Assembly (NCBI GenBank): GCA_034670405.1
Contig: JAXDDX010000072.1
Coordinates: 868,001 to 932,000 of the forward strand
Direction: 5' to 3'
Length of the DNA stretch: 64,000 nt
From: Hoplostethus atlanticus
Taxonomy: Eukaryota > Chordata > Actinopteri > Trachichthyiformes > Trachichthyidae
This document shows positions 24,379 to 34,658 of this stretch, one piece after another; position 1 is the stretch's first letter; every line of letters begins with the position of its first letter. The position numbers were made by a program, and so were the translations under genes. Below the pieces are notes generated by a model. That model worked only from the letters and a program-made list of their open reading frames with translations. It searched no databases and was not told where the DNA came from.

Positions 24379-24891
24379 TTTAACTATAGTTTCAAAATCT
24401 GGATAAAGGTGGTGAAATGTATGCCGTTACACTTGATATGCTCCTGTCCTGCCGTTTGAAATAGTTTCTTTCGTCTGTCTTTCCTCGTATTTCCCCAAGA
24501 GCGGGACACAGTGTTACTGTTCTCTGCACCTTCACGCGCAACGTCCGAGCACTGAGGAAAGAACCCAGAGATGGGGGAGAACGAAGAGGAAACAAGGCGG
24601 ACTTTAGAGCCGAAAAAAAACATGTCGGGGTGAGATGCTGCCTTTGTGGTCTCCTGGCAGGCTCGTACTTCTGAGAGCCAACTTCGTAAATACGACTTGT
24701 CTGTGCATTCATGTGCTTTTGGTCAGAAATACTTAGAACAAAATGGACCCTGTGACAAACGTAGTTTGTTGGTGGTTGTTGTTTTATCATACAGATACCT
24801 TGATACCTTGAGATACCTTGTGCTCTAGAATAAACAGCTAAAATGCCTAATTTGCACCTCATTCAGTATTTTTGAATTAATATAATTCTAG

Positions 24892-25023
24892 CTGATGTGG
24901 CACCCCTGGAGCAGGTAGGGGTGACGTTTCTTGCTCAAGGATACTTGGCACGTACGACTTCACAGAGAATTAAGCCCGGACCCTAGTGGTTACCTCCGTA
25001 ACCACTAGGACATCCTGCCGCCC
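24892..25023 (-). mobile_element. decayed tRNA-derived SINE
   Basis: Minus strand begins GGGCGGCAGGATGTCCTAGT (A-box-like TAGTGGTTA), lacks a recognisable B-box, and continues with CCTTGAGCAAGAAACGTCAC and CTGCTCCAGGGGTGCC, words typical of fish SINE bodies. Confidence 0.6.
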
Positions 25024-25594
25024 AATTGCTATTTGAATTGGGTTTTTGATGCGCGCTCAAGTTAGAACTCCGATATTTCCAACAGCATTGAAGGCACCGA
25101 AATGCATACGCTCACTTACTTAAAGGGATATTCTTGAACACAGACAGACATCTATAACCTGACCTACTCTGAAAAAAAGTAGGGGTTTGTATGTATACGA
25201 TCAACTATGATATCGTTGGCAGCTTGTATTGATTGAATGTGGAGGGGAAAGTGACAGCCATTTTATTTTCAGCTTTAGTGTCATCTGCTAAAATAATAAT
25301 AAATACTAATTTTATCATTAGGCAGTAGGCCTAGTTTATGTTCTACGTCATGTTCTATCAACGGTGAAAGAAGCCATGGCATAAATTCGTCTAAAAAATG
25401 TTTTAACTCATGTTCAATTTGGAAATGTATGCCTTAATTGATGATTATGCACTATCGTATAGTTCATGTTTTCAAGACAAATAATTTAACAACCCAATAT
25501 AATTTATATCATCATTTTACTTTGGTGTTTTCCATTATGTAATGTTTACCTTTGTTCGATTTTGTAACAATATATCAATGTAACGGTACAATGC

Positions 25595-25607
25595 TGCCCC
25601 CTGCTGG
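25595..25607 (-). promoter_or_regulatory. CTCF-like core motif
   Basis: Plus strand TGCCCCCTGCTGG, reverse complement CCAGCAGGGGGCA, fits the known CTCF core CCASYAGRKGGC. It lies between the two divergent genes, about 200 bp from the inferred men1 first exon. Confidence 0.5.
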
Positions 25608-25633
25608 GGATGTTGGCTAATAATATCCGATTA

Positions 25634-25654
25634 ACTACATTTCCCAACATGCAT
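25634..25654 (+). promoter_or_regulatory. ZNF143/STAF-like motif
   Basis: ACTACATTTCCCAACATGCA closely fits the known ZNF143 site (ACTACAATTCCCAGAATGC). Such sites are common in bidirectional vertebrate promoters. It sits 27 bp from the CTCF-like core. Confidence 0.55.
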
Positions 25655-25799
25655 ATGAGGGAAACGCAAGCGCAACGTTTTAGATCTACAACGAATGAAG
25701 ATTGGCCTATTGGCGTTCAACCACGACCTATGCATTGTTATGAATCTGGTCTAGTGCGCAAATATATACACTTAAAACGCACTCCAACTGGTTTTCGAG

Positions 25800-25869
25800 C
25801 AGTCTGAACTGCGCGGCAAAAGAAGGGGGACACAAACAAAAACATGTGGCTGCGGCTGTGAGCGAACCG
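25800..25869 (+). other. men1: probable men1 non-coding exon 1 (5' end unknown)
   Basis: GC-rich sequence ending ACCG before a GTATGT donor, followed by an acceptor at 26981 that leads into the coding exon. Mammalian men1 also has a non-coding first exon. A five-codon upstream open frame (MWLRL, 25844-25861) lies inside. The left edge is only a guess. Confidence 0.5.
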
Positions 25870-27026
25870 GTATGTAATACGCTGTTCAGATTTTGTGATG
25901 TTTAGAGCTTACAATGAGCCAGTGTTGTCTGATAATGAGACGCTGACAATTTTGGCGAGCTAACCGGGTTAACGTTATCCAGAACCTGGTAACGTTAGCT
26001 ACCCATCAAGCTAACTAACTAGCAGCGTGTTAGCTATCCCTGACAACGGTCGTTACCCAGCCAGCTGGGTGGTTTGTGACTGTACCTGCTTAATTTTCTA
26101 GCTACTTTATTTCAATATTAAATCTCACGATTCAGTATTATTTAATAAAGTCGGCGCCCATTCTCATTCAACAAGCTAACGTTAGCAAGCCAATTAGCTA
26201 GTAACGTTAGCTAAGTTAGTTAGCCGATCAGTTTACCCGGCTAGCTAACAAATTCACCCACAGAATGTCCCTGACCTGGCCGAAATGATCCAGCCTGTAT
26301 TTCCACCTAATACAGTTATTTTGTCATTGTCAGGCATTGTTTATATTTAAGTTTATCTATCGTTTAGCCAAACCATATACAGCTAATGTTTGTAGCTTCG
26401 CCCGTGGTTAATGTATTTAGCAGTGGAAGTGCCCCGCCCACTAAGCGCCAGACAGTTCGTGTTAATGGTGTTGATGTAACACATCTTACACAACAAGACG
26501 AGCAGCCCAGCCGTGGGTCAAGGTCTCAGAACGTCCTGGTGGGGTATTTTTCTAATCTTAGGTAGTCCGCATGATCGGGTCGAATCGATTTGAGCGATTA
26601 TTAAACTGAACGTGTGTTAGCTCTCTTGATACGAGAAAGGGGCACGCCAAACTCCATTCAAAAATCTGACAGTTTAATGTTGCTTTGCTTATCGGCAGGT
26701 ACCCAACTCGGAGAACGTAACTTAAGAGCTTTTGCGAGTCGTTAGCGTCTACTGGTACATTCGGCATACACGTGACCTACCAGGCAGATGTTAATTCAAT
26801 TAGATTTCTGTCTATCTAAAAATTCAAGAAAGGTCTTAAGACTTGTGCCATGTTTTACCAGGTATGTAACATTTGCTTTGAATTGTGCTTGCCCTGACAT
26901 TCTCTCCATACAAGAGAGAGGTAAACATATGGGGGTTAAATGTGTGATTTTGTGAACTGTATGTAACATTCAGTGCTACAGGTGAGGAGAACACCCATAG
27001 ATCAGCCTTCTGAGTGACTGGATAAC

Positions 27027-27462
27027 ATGGGGCTGCATTCGGCCCAGAAGAAGCACTTTCCCCTGCGGGGGATCGAAGGGGTGGTTCAGCTCTTTGACGC
27101 CGAGCTCCGGAAACCCGAGCCGGACATGGCCCTTCTCTCCCTAGTCCTGGGATTCGTCGAGCACTTCCTGGCCGTCAACCGGGTTATCCCCATAAATGTT
27201 CCCGGGGTCCGGTTCGAACCGCTTGAGCCAGACTGCCCCAACTCCTGCTTTCCCACAGTGGAGCTGGGGATGATTTCCGCACTGCACGAGCGCTTCACGG
27301 CGCAGATCCGTGGGGCGGTGGACCTGTCCCAGTACCGGCGGACTGCTGGAGGGTCCAGCAGGGAACTGGTGAAGAAAGTGTCGGATGTCATCTGGAACAG
27401 CCTGAGCCGCTCATACTTCAAGGACCGGGCCCACATCCAGTCCCTCTTCAGCCTCATCACTG
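27027..27462 (+). CDS. men1: men1 coding exon 1 (exon 2)
   Basis: The exon begins at 26982 after GCTACAG, with the ATG at 27027. It encodes residues 1-145 and ends ATCACTG before a GTACGG donor (phase 1). Confidence 0.95.
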
Positions 27463-30400
27463 GTACGGCATTACAAATACCAGTATGTAATGACTTTGCT
27501 TTTGACATGAAGTTTTTTGGTATGGTAGTTATTGGTTATTGAGATTCCAGTGTTCTGGTAGTTCTGGTATTTTTGGATTGTATTTTGTGCTGATATTCAC
27601 TCTTTTAAATTTGAAAAAATACAAGAATGAAGTTCTTGTAGGTGGGTTATCAGCTCCTGAAGGCGGCCGGAGCAGGTTTCATTGCAGGTTTTACAGACTG
27701 ACACTCCTGAAACTGTAGAATGTTTTATAATTAAAAAAAAAAAATAAAAGCATGAGCTTCCATCATATCAGCAGGGAAAAATTGAACCAAGGTGTCGGCA
27801 AATCGATACATCAGTTTATTTAGATTATTGTAATACTTAGTCATTACAATAGAAGCCATGAAGTAATTTTTATCCAGTGCGGTAGATATCACCAGCGTAG
27901 TTTTATTATTTAATTATCATTGTTGTCAAATTGATTTAACCACTTCCTTCTTAAACCAGGCACAAAGCTGGACAGCTCCGGGGTGGCATTTGCGGTGGTG
28001 GCCGCCTGCCAGGTTCTGGGGCTGAAGGACGTCCACCTGGCGCTGTCCGAGGACCACGCCTGGGTGATCTTCGGCAAGAACGGCGAAGAGACTGCCGAGG
28101 TCACCTGGCACGGGAAGGGCAACGAGGACAGACGAGGACAGACCGTCACAACAGGGGTCAATGAGCGGGTGAGGCTCGCTGTCATCTCCCCGAAGTCCGA
28201 AAAAAACCCTATCAAGTGCTTTCTCAACACAGCTCTAAAACACTGCACAACCTTCAAAACACAAAATGGCAGTACAGGGAAGTTTATTACAGAGATTGTC
28301 CGATACGAGTGCCGATCCAAGTACTACTTAATTTTTTCATGCTGCCTATTATATAAGAATTACAGGCGCAAGTGCATCAGTTGCATTTATATACTCATTT
28401 GATCAAAGTATGCAGTGAACATAGTACAACATTCCGCTGTCAAATAAAAAATAAGTGATGAAAAAGAAAATGGGCTAGAGGATATAACTTCTCTTTTATT
28501 TGCACTGATAAAGCAACTTTCAAAAACAACTTATTCTGGATAAGTTAACTGATGAAAAATGTATATTCAGAATATGGGCCCCAGGAGTTGAAGAAGCAGA
28601 CAGCAAATGCAGCCAATCTGCGATTTTAAAAAATAAAAAATAAAAAAAAAGCACTGCTGATTTGGGTTTAGTTTCACTGTACTTTCATTTCTCGCTGCTT
28701 TCCGCCATTGTTGTTGCCATCACTTCCCTGGTCCGTGGGCACTAGCCTCACCTCGATCGCCACAACCCAGCTCACCGCTTGCCACACCCACACAAATGAA
28801 AAGGGTGCATATTGCAGCTTCAAACCCTAATGGTCACATTGCCTGGTGTTTCCCCTTTAGAGCTGGCTGTACCTAAAGGGCTCCTATATGAAATGTAACC
28901 GAAACATGGAGGTGGCCTTCATGGTTTGTGCCATCAACCCCTCACTGGACCTGCACACTGACAGCTCCGAGCTACTACAGCTGCAACAGGTGAAAACTAA
29001 CTCATAGCATGTATTTCCACTTAATATGTTCTTGCCATCTTGGAATTGTTATATTCAGTACTGCCCATTTTCTCTATTTTTATTTATAATCTGTTTTTCT
29101 TTGCCGCATCCTGCTACTGTTTTGCTACTGCAAGTCCCAAGTTTATCCACAAAATGCATGGAAAAAATATTATATTAGAATGGAAAATGTGTAATACAGC
29201 TGTTGCATCATCAAAGACACTGACCTGTAACATTGCTACACTCAGATTTCTATTCTTCTCCCTCTCATCTCTGAAATTTCTTTCTTTTTTTTTGTCCATG
29301 GCAAAACAGAAACTACTTTGGCTGCTCTATGAACGAGGAGACCTGGACAGGTGAGAGGTTGTGTTTGTGCATGCTAAAAATGTCTGTTCCCTTAAGGTCA
29401 TTTTTGGACATTTGATTCGTTCTGTAATTAATTCAATACAGTTCCTTCTGAAATTAGAGACAAAATTTGAGACTATAACGTGATGTGAATATAATGTGAA
29501 TGCCCCGGGTATATACAGTCTTTGGTTTTTGCCTGTTCTCATACTTTATCCCTGCTGGCCACCGTCGTAGATTATTTTGTCCAGTAAAACATGTTCTTGG
29601 CCAGGCCAGGTCAAGCCCGTGGCAAGTGAGACAATAAGTTAATTTCAGGCACCAGCCACCCCAATACAAATCCTAACCCTCCTCCTGTCCTGTATCCCGT
29701 TCCAGATATCCCATGGCCATGGGCACTTTGGCAGACCTTGAGGACCAGGATCCCATACCAGGCAAGGAGAACCCCCTCAAAATCCACCTCAAAGTAAGTC
29801 TATAGGACAGTACTAGCCTTATGCCTTATTAGTAAATGCTAATGCTTCCAAGTGTAGCAATGAGACGTTATCCTGTTCTTTTACTTGACACAAGGTCAAC
29901 TTGGCATTAGATGGTCAGATGGCGATAGGTAATTTTCTCTTATGTTTATTTGCTCTCTCCCAGGCTGTGAGTTCTGCTCAGAAGTACTACAACAACGAGC
30001 ACATCTACCCCTTCATGTACCTGGCTGGGTTCCACTACAGACATAGGAATGTCCGGGACGCTCTGAGGGCCTGGGCAGAGGCAGCTCAGGTCATGCAGGA
30101 GTGAGTTAACACTGACAGCTTGCACACACTGTGTGCAACTTTAAAAGCACGTAAATCTGAATGACTGTCGACAGCCGATGACCACACAGTTGTGGCCAAC
30201 TTTTCTCAGCTGACAAGCTTGTCAATCGGAAGGGACTCCCACTGACTTGTCGATCGTGTTGCTCACAGTAACTCTAGTTAACACACATTGACAGGCTTGC
30301 AAACCATTGCAGGCTAGACTAGAAAGAATGAGTTACAAGCAGGACTAAGATGATATTTTTTTGGAGTTGACCATTCTTACTTTACTATTTTCAGCAGGGC

Positions 30401-31413
30401 TGGTTAATGCACTAGCATTAATAATTTTAGAATGGTAATCCTTTGACTTCCAGGAGGTAGGACAAACATACAACAATAACATCTGACTGGTAAATACATA
30501 GGATAAGAACTAAAATGACACTGGAATTATCCTTGAAACAAACCACCAGCTCCAGTTGTTGTTTCAATTGACTAACACAAGGTGGCAGTGCATGCAAAGC
30601 TGACTCTTGGGAGTGGCGTTAACACTTGGTCATCTTGCTGCCTGTTTGATGGTTCAAAGTGTATCTAGTTATCAGGCTTCCTCTCTTTACTTCCCTAAAC
30701 CATAAGTGTGAATGTGAACTAAAAATGACGCTTGCGCTTCACTTCCGGTCGTGTGATTATTATTATTATTATTATTATTATTTAATTTATTCATTTATTT
30801 ATTTATTTATTTTTAACAGAGGATCGTTTTTCTGAACATTCACATTTCCACCTTAGTGAAACACAGTCCTGGTTCGTAGCCGAGGGTGTTTTCCCGAGGC
30901 TCGGCCCAGGAAGTGTCCTTCATCTCGCCATCCTCTGCGTTTTCCTCCTCATGGGGACAGTTGGCCCGGCTCTCTCTCCTCCCCTTTAAACACACTGTTC
31001 GTTTTCCTCTTGAGCCACAGCTAAAAATACCCGCGCTGACCGACCAGGCGGCAAGGCAAGAAACGGGCGATCCCTCACATTCCCTCCCCATCCATCAGCT
31101 TCCTTTTCCTGGCCCACCACCACCATTGTTCTTCAATTTCAGCTCGCCTCTGCACAGCATCTAGTAAAAGGTTAGAGTTGGTTCGACAAAGTTTCTTGGT
31201 GGGGGCGTGCCTTGCTCTTAAGCTGTTGCAAGGTTTGACTAAAACCAATCGACCAACCAAATTCTGATTGCCTACAAGCATTGGCCTGGTCAGGCTCTCA
31301 CTTCTGTAGAGTTGTGTTCTCACTTAGGTCCTCCGAGCAGGCCCAAATCTGGAACAGCCTCCATGTAATTGTTAGACTGGCCAGTATCTGTCTTATTTAT
31401 TGGGGCGTTTTTG

Positions 31414-31452
<39 letters not shown>

Positions 31453-32882
31453 GGCCAGTTTCGAACCCAGGACGTCGCCACGGTTTGTGGTCTTAAGAAA
31501 TTACTTGAGAGCGAGGTTTTTCTGTCGGGCCTTCTCCTAATCTGATGTTGTGGGTTATGCTGTTTTACATCATGGCTGTATTCTGTGTTGTTTACTTCCT
31601 TCCTAAAAAGAAATGACCAACAAAAATGAAAATTATAGATTAGGCGGTTGCACAAATACTCAGTAGATGGAAATAAATACGGCTTCTGAAATCACACTCC
31701 TAGTCGTGTTACAATGAAGCTGCATCACTGACCATTATTACCCCCTCTCCCCCTTAGCTACAACTATTTCCGTGAGGACGAGGAGATCTACAAGGAGTTT
31801 TTTGACATCGCCAACGACGTTATCCCCAACCTGCTGAAGGAGACGACTGCCGCTGCCGAATGTGGCGAGGGCGGAGAGGGTTGCGAAGGAGCTGACAAGG
31901 TAACGTGTCTGGTTCCCCAGCCAGAGGAAGGATGAAACTCTGCGTCTCCCACCTATTTCAATCTCCTAACCTCTCCACCCCCTTCCCCTTTCTCAGGACC
32001 AGCCCAAGCAGGCTGCCGCCCTCTCAGCCCTCCAGGACCCCGAATGCTTTGCTCACCTGCTGCATTTCTACGACGGCATCTGTAAATGGGAGGAGGGCAG
32101 CCCCACGCCGGTCCTCCACGTCGGCTGGGCCACCTACCTGGTCCAGTCTCTCAGTCGCTTTGATGCACAGGTGAGAAAAGCCAGAATAGCACTGCCTTTG
32201 AACATCAAAATGGCTACAGCCAACTGTTAGATCAAAGGTTTTTGAACGGAATAGATAGAATAGAAACAGACGGGCAAAGATACAGACTATATAGACTATA
32301 GAGTATAAACACTGAAGACAGACCATAGTTTAAAAGCAAGCTATATCTCATGTCTGCTTCCAAAGGTGCGTCAGAAGGTGTCGATCATCACCAAAGAGCT
32401 GGAATCCCAGGATGATGACGACCAGTCCAGCGATGACCCACGGGAGGGCCGGAGACGAGGGCCCAGAAGGGAATCCAAGCTAGAAGAGCAGAGCCCCCTT
32501 CCTCCTCTGCCAGCCTCCACCTCCCCGCCCAGCCAGCCAGCAGCCCAGCCCAAGAAGGTGGGGGAAGTCGGGGGTCGCCGACGGTCCTCCCAGGGCCTGC
32601 GGGCCGGAGACACCGAAGGAAAAGCCAAGTCGCCCAGCCCGGACCCGTCGTCCTCCCCCCCCGTTCCAGCAGCAAGCGTCTCCCTCGGCGGGGCCGGTCG
32701 TGGTGTTCCAGAGCGAGAAGATGAAGGGGATGAAGGAGCTGCTGTGCGCAGCCAAGGTGAACTCCAGCGCCATCAAGCTGCAGCTCACCGCCCAGTCGCA
32801 GGTCCAGATGAAGAGGCAGAAGAGCACGCCGGCAGGGGACTACTCCATGTCCTTCATGAAGCGTCAGCGCAAGTCGCTCTAG
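27027..32882 (+). CDS. men1: menin (men1), 9 coding exons
   Basis: Nuclear scaffold protein and tumour suppressor. Menin binds MLL/KMT2 histone methyltransferases, LEDGF and JunD. Coding exons: 27027-27462, 27960-28168, 28861-28989, 29310-29350, 29706-29793, 29964-30100, 31758-31899, 31997-32170, 32366-32882. Middle exon sizes (209, 129, 41, 88, 137) equal those I remember for mammals. The N-terminus reads [20 protein letters not shown]. Diagnostic blocks are [55 protein letters not shown] and [20 protein letters not shown]. The C-terminus has [13 protein letters not shown] and ends MKRQRKSL. The expected length is 623 aa, but the last exon changes frame at a run of eight C (32655-32662). As read, frame 1 runs to 32890 and loses the conserved tail. 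A sequencing or assembly indel is the simplest explanation. Confidence 0.96.
27960..28168 (+). CDS. men1: men1 exon 3
   Basis: 209 bp, from AAACCAG to a GTGAGG donor. Encodes [20 protein letters not shown] and the block [15 protein letters not shown]. Confidence 0.95.
28861..28989 (+). CDS. men1: men1 exon 4
   Basis: 129 bp, phase 0 at both ends. Encodes [20 protein letters not shown] through LLQLQQ. Confidence 0.95.
29310..29350 (+). CDS. men1: men1 exon 5
   Basis: 41 bp, encodes [13 protein letters not shown] plus part of R. Acceptor AAAACAG, donor GTGAGA. Confidence 0.94.
29706..29793 (+). CDS. men1: men1 exon 6
   Basis: 88 bp, encodes [20 protein letters not shown] and then ENPLKIHLK. 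Acceptor TTCCAG, donor GTAAGT. Confidence 0.94.
29964..30100 (+). CDS. men1: men1 exon 7
   Basis: 137 bp, encodes [20 protein letters not shown] and [18 protein letters not shown], part of the TPR-like pocket region. Donor GTGAGT. Confidence 0.95.
30101..31757 (+). other. men1 intron 7
   Basis: Longest intron inside the men1 coding region. It holds a (TTA)n/(ATTT)n stretch (30757-30815), a GC-richer unassigned segment (30840-31160) and a (GA)n run (31416-31449). No exon signal was found. Confidence 0.6.
31416..31449. repeat. (GA)n microsatellite
   Basis: 17 GA units in men1 intron 7. Confidence 0.95.
31758..31899 (+). CDS. men1: men1 exon 8
   Basis: 142 bp, encodes [20 protein letters not shown] and a Gly/Glu-rich end ([14 protein letters not shown]), slightly longer than the mammalian exon as I remember it. 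Confidence 0.94.
31997..32170 (+). CDS. men1: men1 exon 9
   Basis: 174 bp, phase 0. Encodes [20 protein letters not shown] and then [20 protein letters not shown]. Confidence 0.95.
32366..32882 (+). CDS. men1: men1 exon 10 (last), with apparent frame break
   Basis: Encodes the basic, disordered tail with nuclear-localisation-type patches ([12 protein letters not shown]) and the conserved end MKRQRKSL with TAG at 32880-32882. The first part reads in one frame up to SPDPSSSPP, while the conserved end reads one base later. The switch falls at the run of eight C at 32655-32662. Seven C would give one continuous frame. Confidence 0.9.
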
Positions 32883-34565
32883 ACCTTTGATTGTCGTAGG
32901 ACTTTATTAAGACTTGGTAGGACATCGTTCCGTTGTACTGTGAAAGGCAACGCAGGCACTCAAAAAAAAAAAACACACCCCACCTCGCTTTTGTGAACGT
33001 TTTTACCAATGTTTTCATCCAGAAGATCCTCTCAGTCATATCAGCCTTACAATACCTTGCAGTATATTTTGGAGTCGAACATCACAAACATCAAATTTGA
33101 ACTGATTTCAGTTTTCACTTAATTTGAACTTTGTAATGCAGTGACAACCGCAGCGCCTAACAATACTAACATGGTTTTCCGTGTAGCTTTGCCTCATTTC
33201 TCATTGATTGTAAACAGTCACGATTGGGTTTGTGTCGTTTTTAAATGGGCAGGCAATTGCACACTATTGAATTCTCATCGACGTTCAAAGTTCTGGAAGC
33301 CAAAGCAGCAGGGATGATCAGCAACCTGACACTTGGAATACATTTCGACAAGTGTTATGAGCCATTCATTTTGTCCTCCATTCATCAGTTTGACTGAAGC
33401 CTTTGGAAGTGATTAATTTAGGATAGTTACCATGTAACATTGTCCACTTCTGCTCTATCGACAGCTTATCTCTCGCTAGCTATATGTTGCCTTACTTTGC
33501 CTTTGTTATTTTCTAATGTAGGTGGCCTTTAGTTTTGAGAATAGCTGAGGTAGGCCTATTTCTAATGATTAGAGAAAACCAGAAAGACCATGCACTGTTG
33601 AAAGGGAATCACTGTAGGTGGCCCTGCTACATTGTATTTGCTTGATGACTTGTGTTGTTTTGTTTTTTTTGTATCTGCAAGTAAAGACCTGATGAAAATA
33701 CAATAAGACCGAGTCTACTTTTACAAAGCTCACATATTAGTATGTTAGTTTGGTACCAGTGTCTAAACTGAGGTGGAGGCTGCCCGCTGCAAAAAATGTC
33801 CACCTAAAGAAGTCATTTTGTCTGTATTGCAGTAGTCAAAAGTGGTCCCTGGGGTCCTTGAGGGACTATCAAAATGAGGAATGGATCAAATTCAGGACTA
33901 AATTTTGATCTGATATGGGACAAGAAAATATATACCACTAGTGGCTCTTAAAATGTTAACATTTCTTAAAACAATTAAAACCTTCCAAGAAATCCGCTCC
34001 AATTCAGATCAGCTTGATCTAAGAATTATATTTATTTAAGTGTCAATTTCTTGATCCTGGTGGAGTGATCTGCCTTATTCTGCCTGGTTTCTAGAATGTT
34101 CCTGCATTGGAAAACCAGTGACATCATCATCCCACCTTTTTATTAGCAGAACCTCTTGTTTTAAGAACAATAAGACTGAAAGTGAGATGCGTTTTTTTTA
34201 TTTTTTTTTTTTTTTTTTTTTTGCAGTGTGGTGTCCCTTTGCTCATGCGCATTTTTATTCCAACGCTATTTGAGTGTGTTTGGATACAGTCGCCAGTAGC
34301 GTGGAGTTGTCCATCTATCATGTCCTCCAGCGTAGAACAGAGAACCCCCGCGTGTCTGGCAACCGGATCGATACACCGACAATTAGTCAGCTCCAATTAG
34401 TTACGATTATTTGCTCGGTCGGGTAATTGTCTAGTGTCTTGGCTCGTGCGCTCCGTTCTCTCTCTCTCGCGCGCGCTCTCTCGCTCCCCGGACGACAACA
34501 GTAGTGCGATGCGCGACTAGAGAGCCGGCGAGGGTCACCCGCAGCACCCAGTGGTATCACCGAGC
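32883..34565 (+). other. men1 3' UTR and map4k2 upstream region
   Basis: After the men1 stop comes an AT-rich 3' UTR, probably ending near 33700 (GAAAATACAATAAGACC; no perfect AATAAA seen). A T-rich run lies at 34192-34222. The last 150 bases before the map4k2 ATG are CT/CG-rich (CTCTCTCTCGCGCGCGCTC), fitting a CpG-type promoter or leader. Confidence 0.55.
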
Positions 34566-34658
34566 ATGGATACGATCGGGGTGTCATTCCTGGACCCCTT
34601 GGAGGACTACGAATTAATTCACCGCGTTGGGTGCGGCACGTACGGAGATGTGTTCAAG
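34566..34658 (+). CDS. map4k2: map4k2 exon 1
   Basis: Residues 1-31, including the glycine loop [10 protein letters not shown]. Donor GTGAGT, phase 0. Confidence 0.92.

Larger units (their letters stand above)
24379..26981. promoter_or_regulatory. divergent rtn3/men1 upstream region plus men1 intron 1
   Basis: The rtn3 leader runs leftwards and the men1 leader rightwards. Between them are a decayed tRNA-derived SINE (24892-25023), AT-rich sequence (25150-25560), a CTCF-like core (25595-25607), a ZNF143-like motif (25634-25654) and the likely men1 first exon ending at 25869. Men1 intron 1 (25870-26981) holds a dense cluster of AACGTTAGC-type words at 25950-26260. Start sites are inferred, not seen. 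Confidence 0.6.
27463..29705 (+). other. men1 introns 2-5
   Basis: Short introns between the exons at 27027, 27960, 28861, 29310 and 29706. They hold poly-A runs (27731-27750, 28628-28650) and a GATA/CCGAT-type repeat fragment near 28290-28320. Nothing else is evident. Confidence 0.5.

Noticed and set aside
30840..31164. Opposed open frames of 83-92 codons in men1 intron 7
   Set aside because: No splice signals in frame with men1 and no recognisable domain; probably chance frames in GC-richer intron sequence.
32366..32890. Open frame running through the menin tail to 32890
   Set aside because: Its last 77 codons do not resemble menin, while the next frame gives the conserved end. Treated as a frame break, not a real alternative tail.
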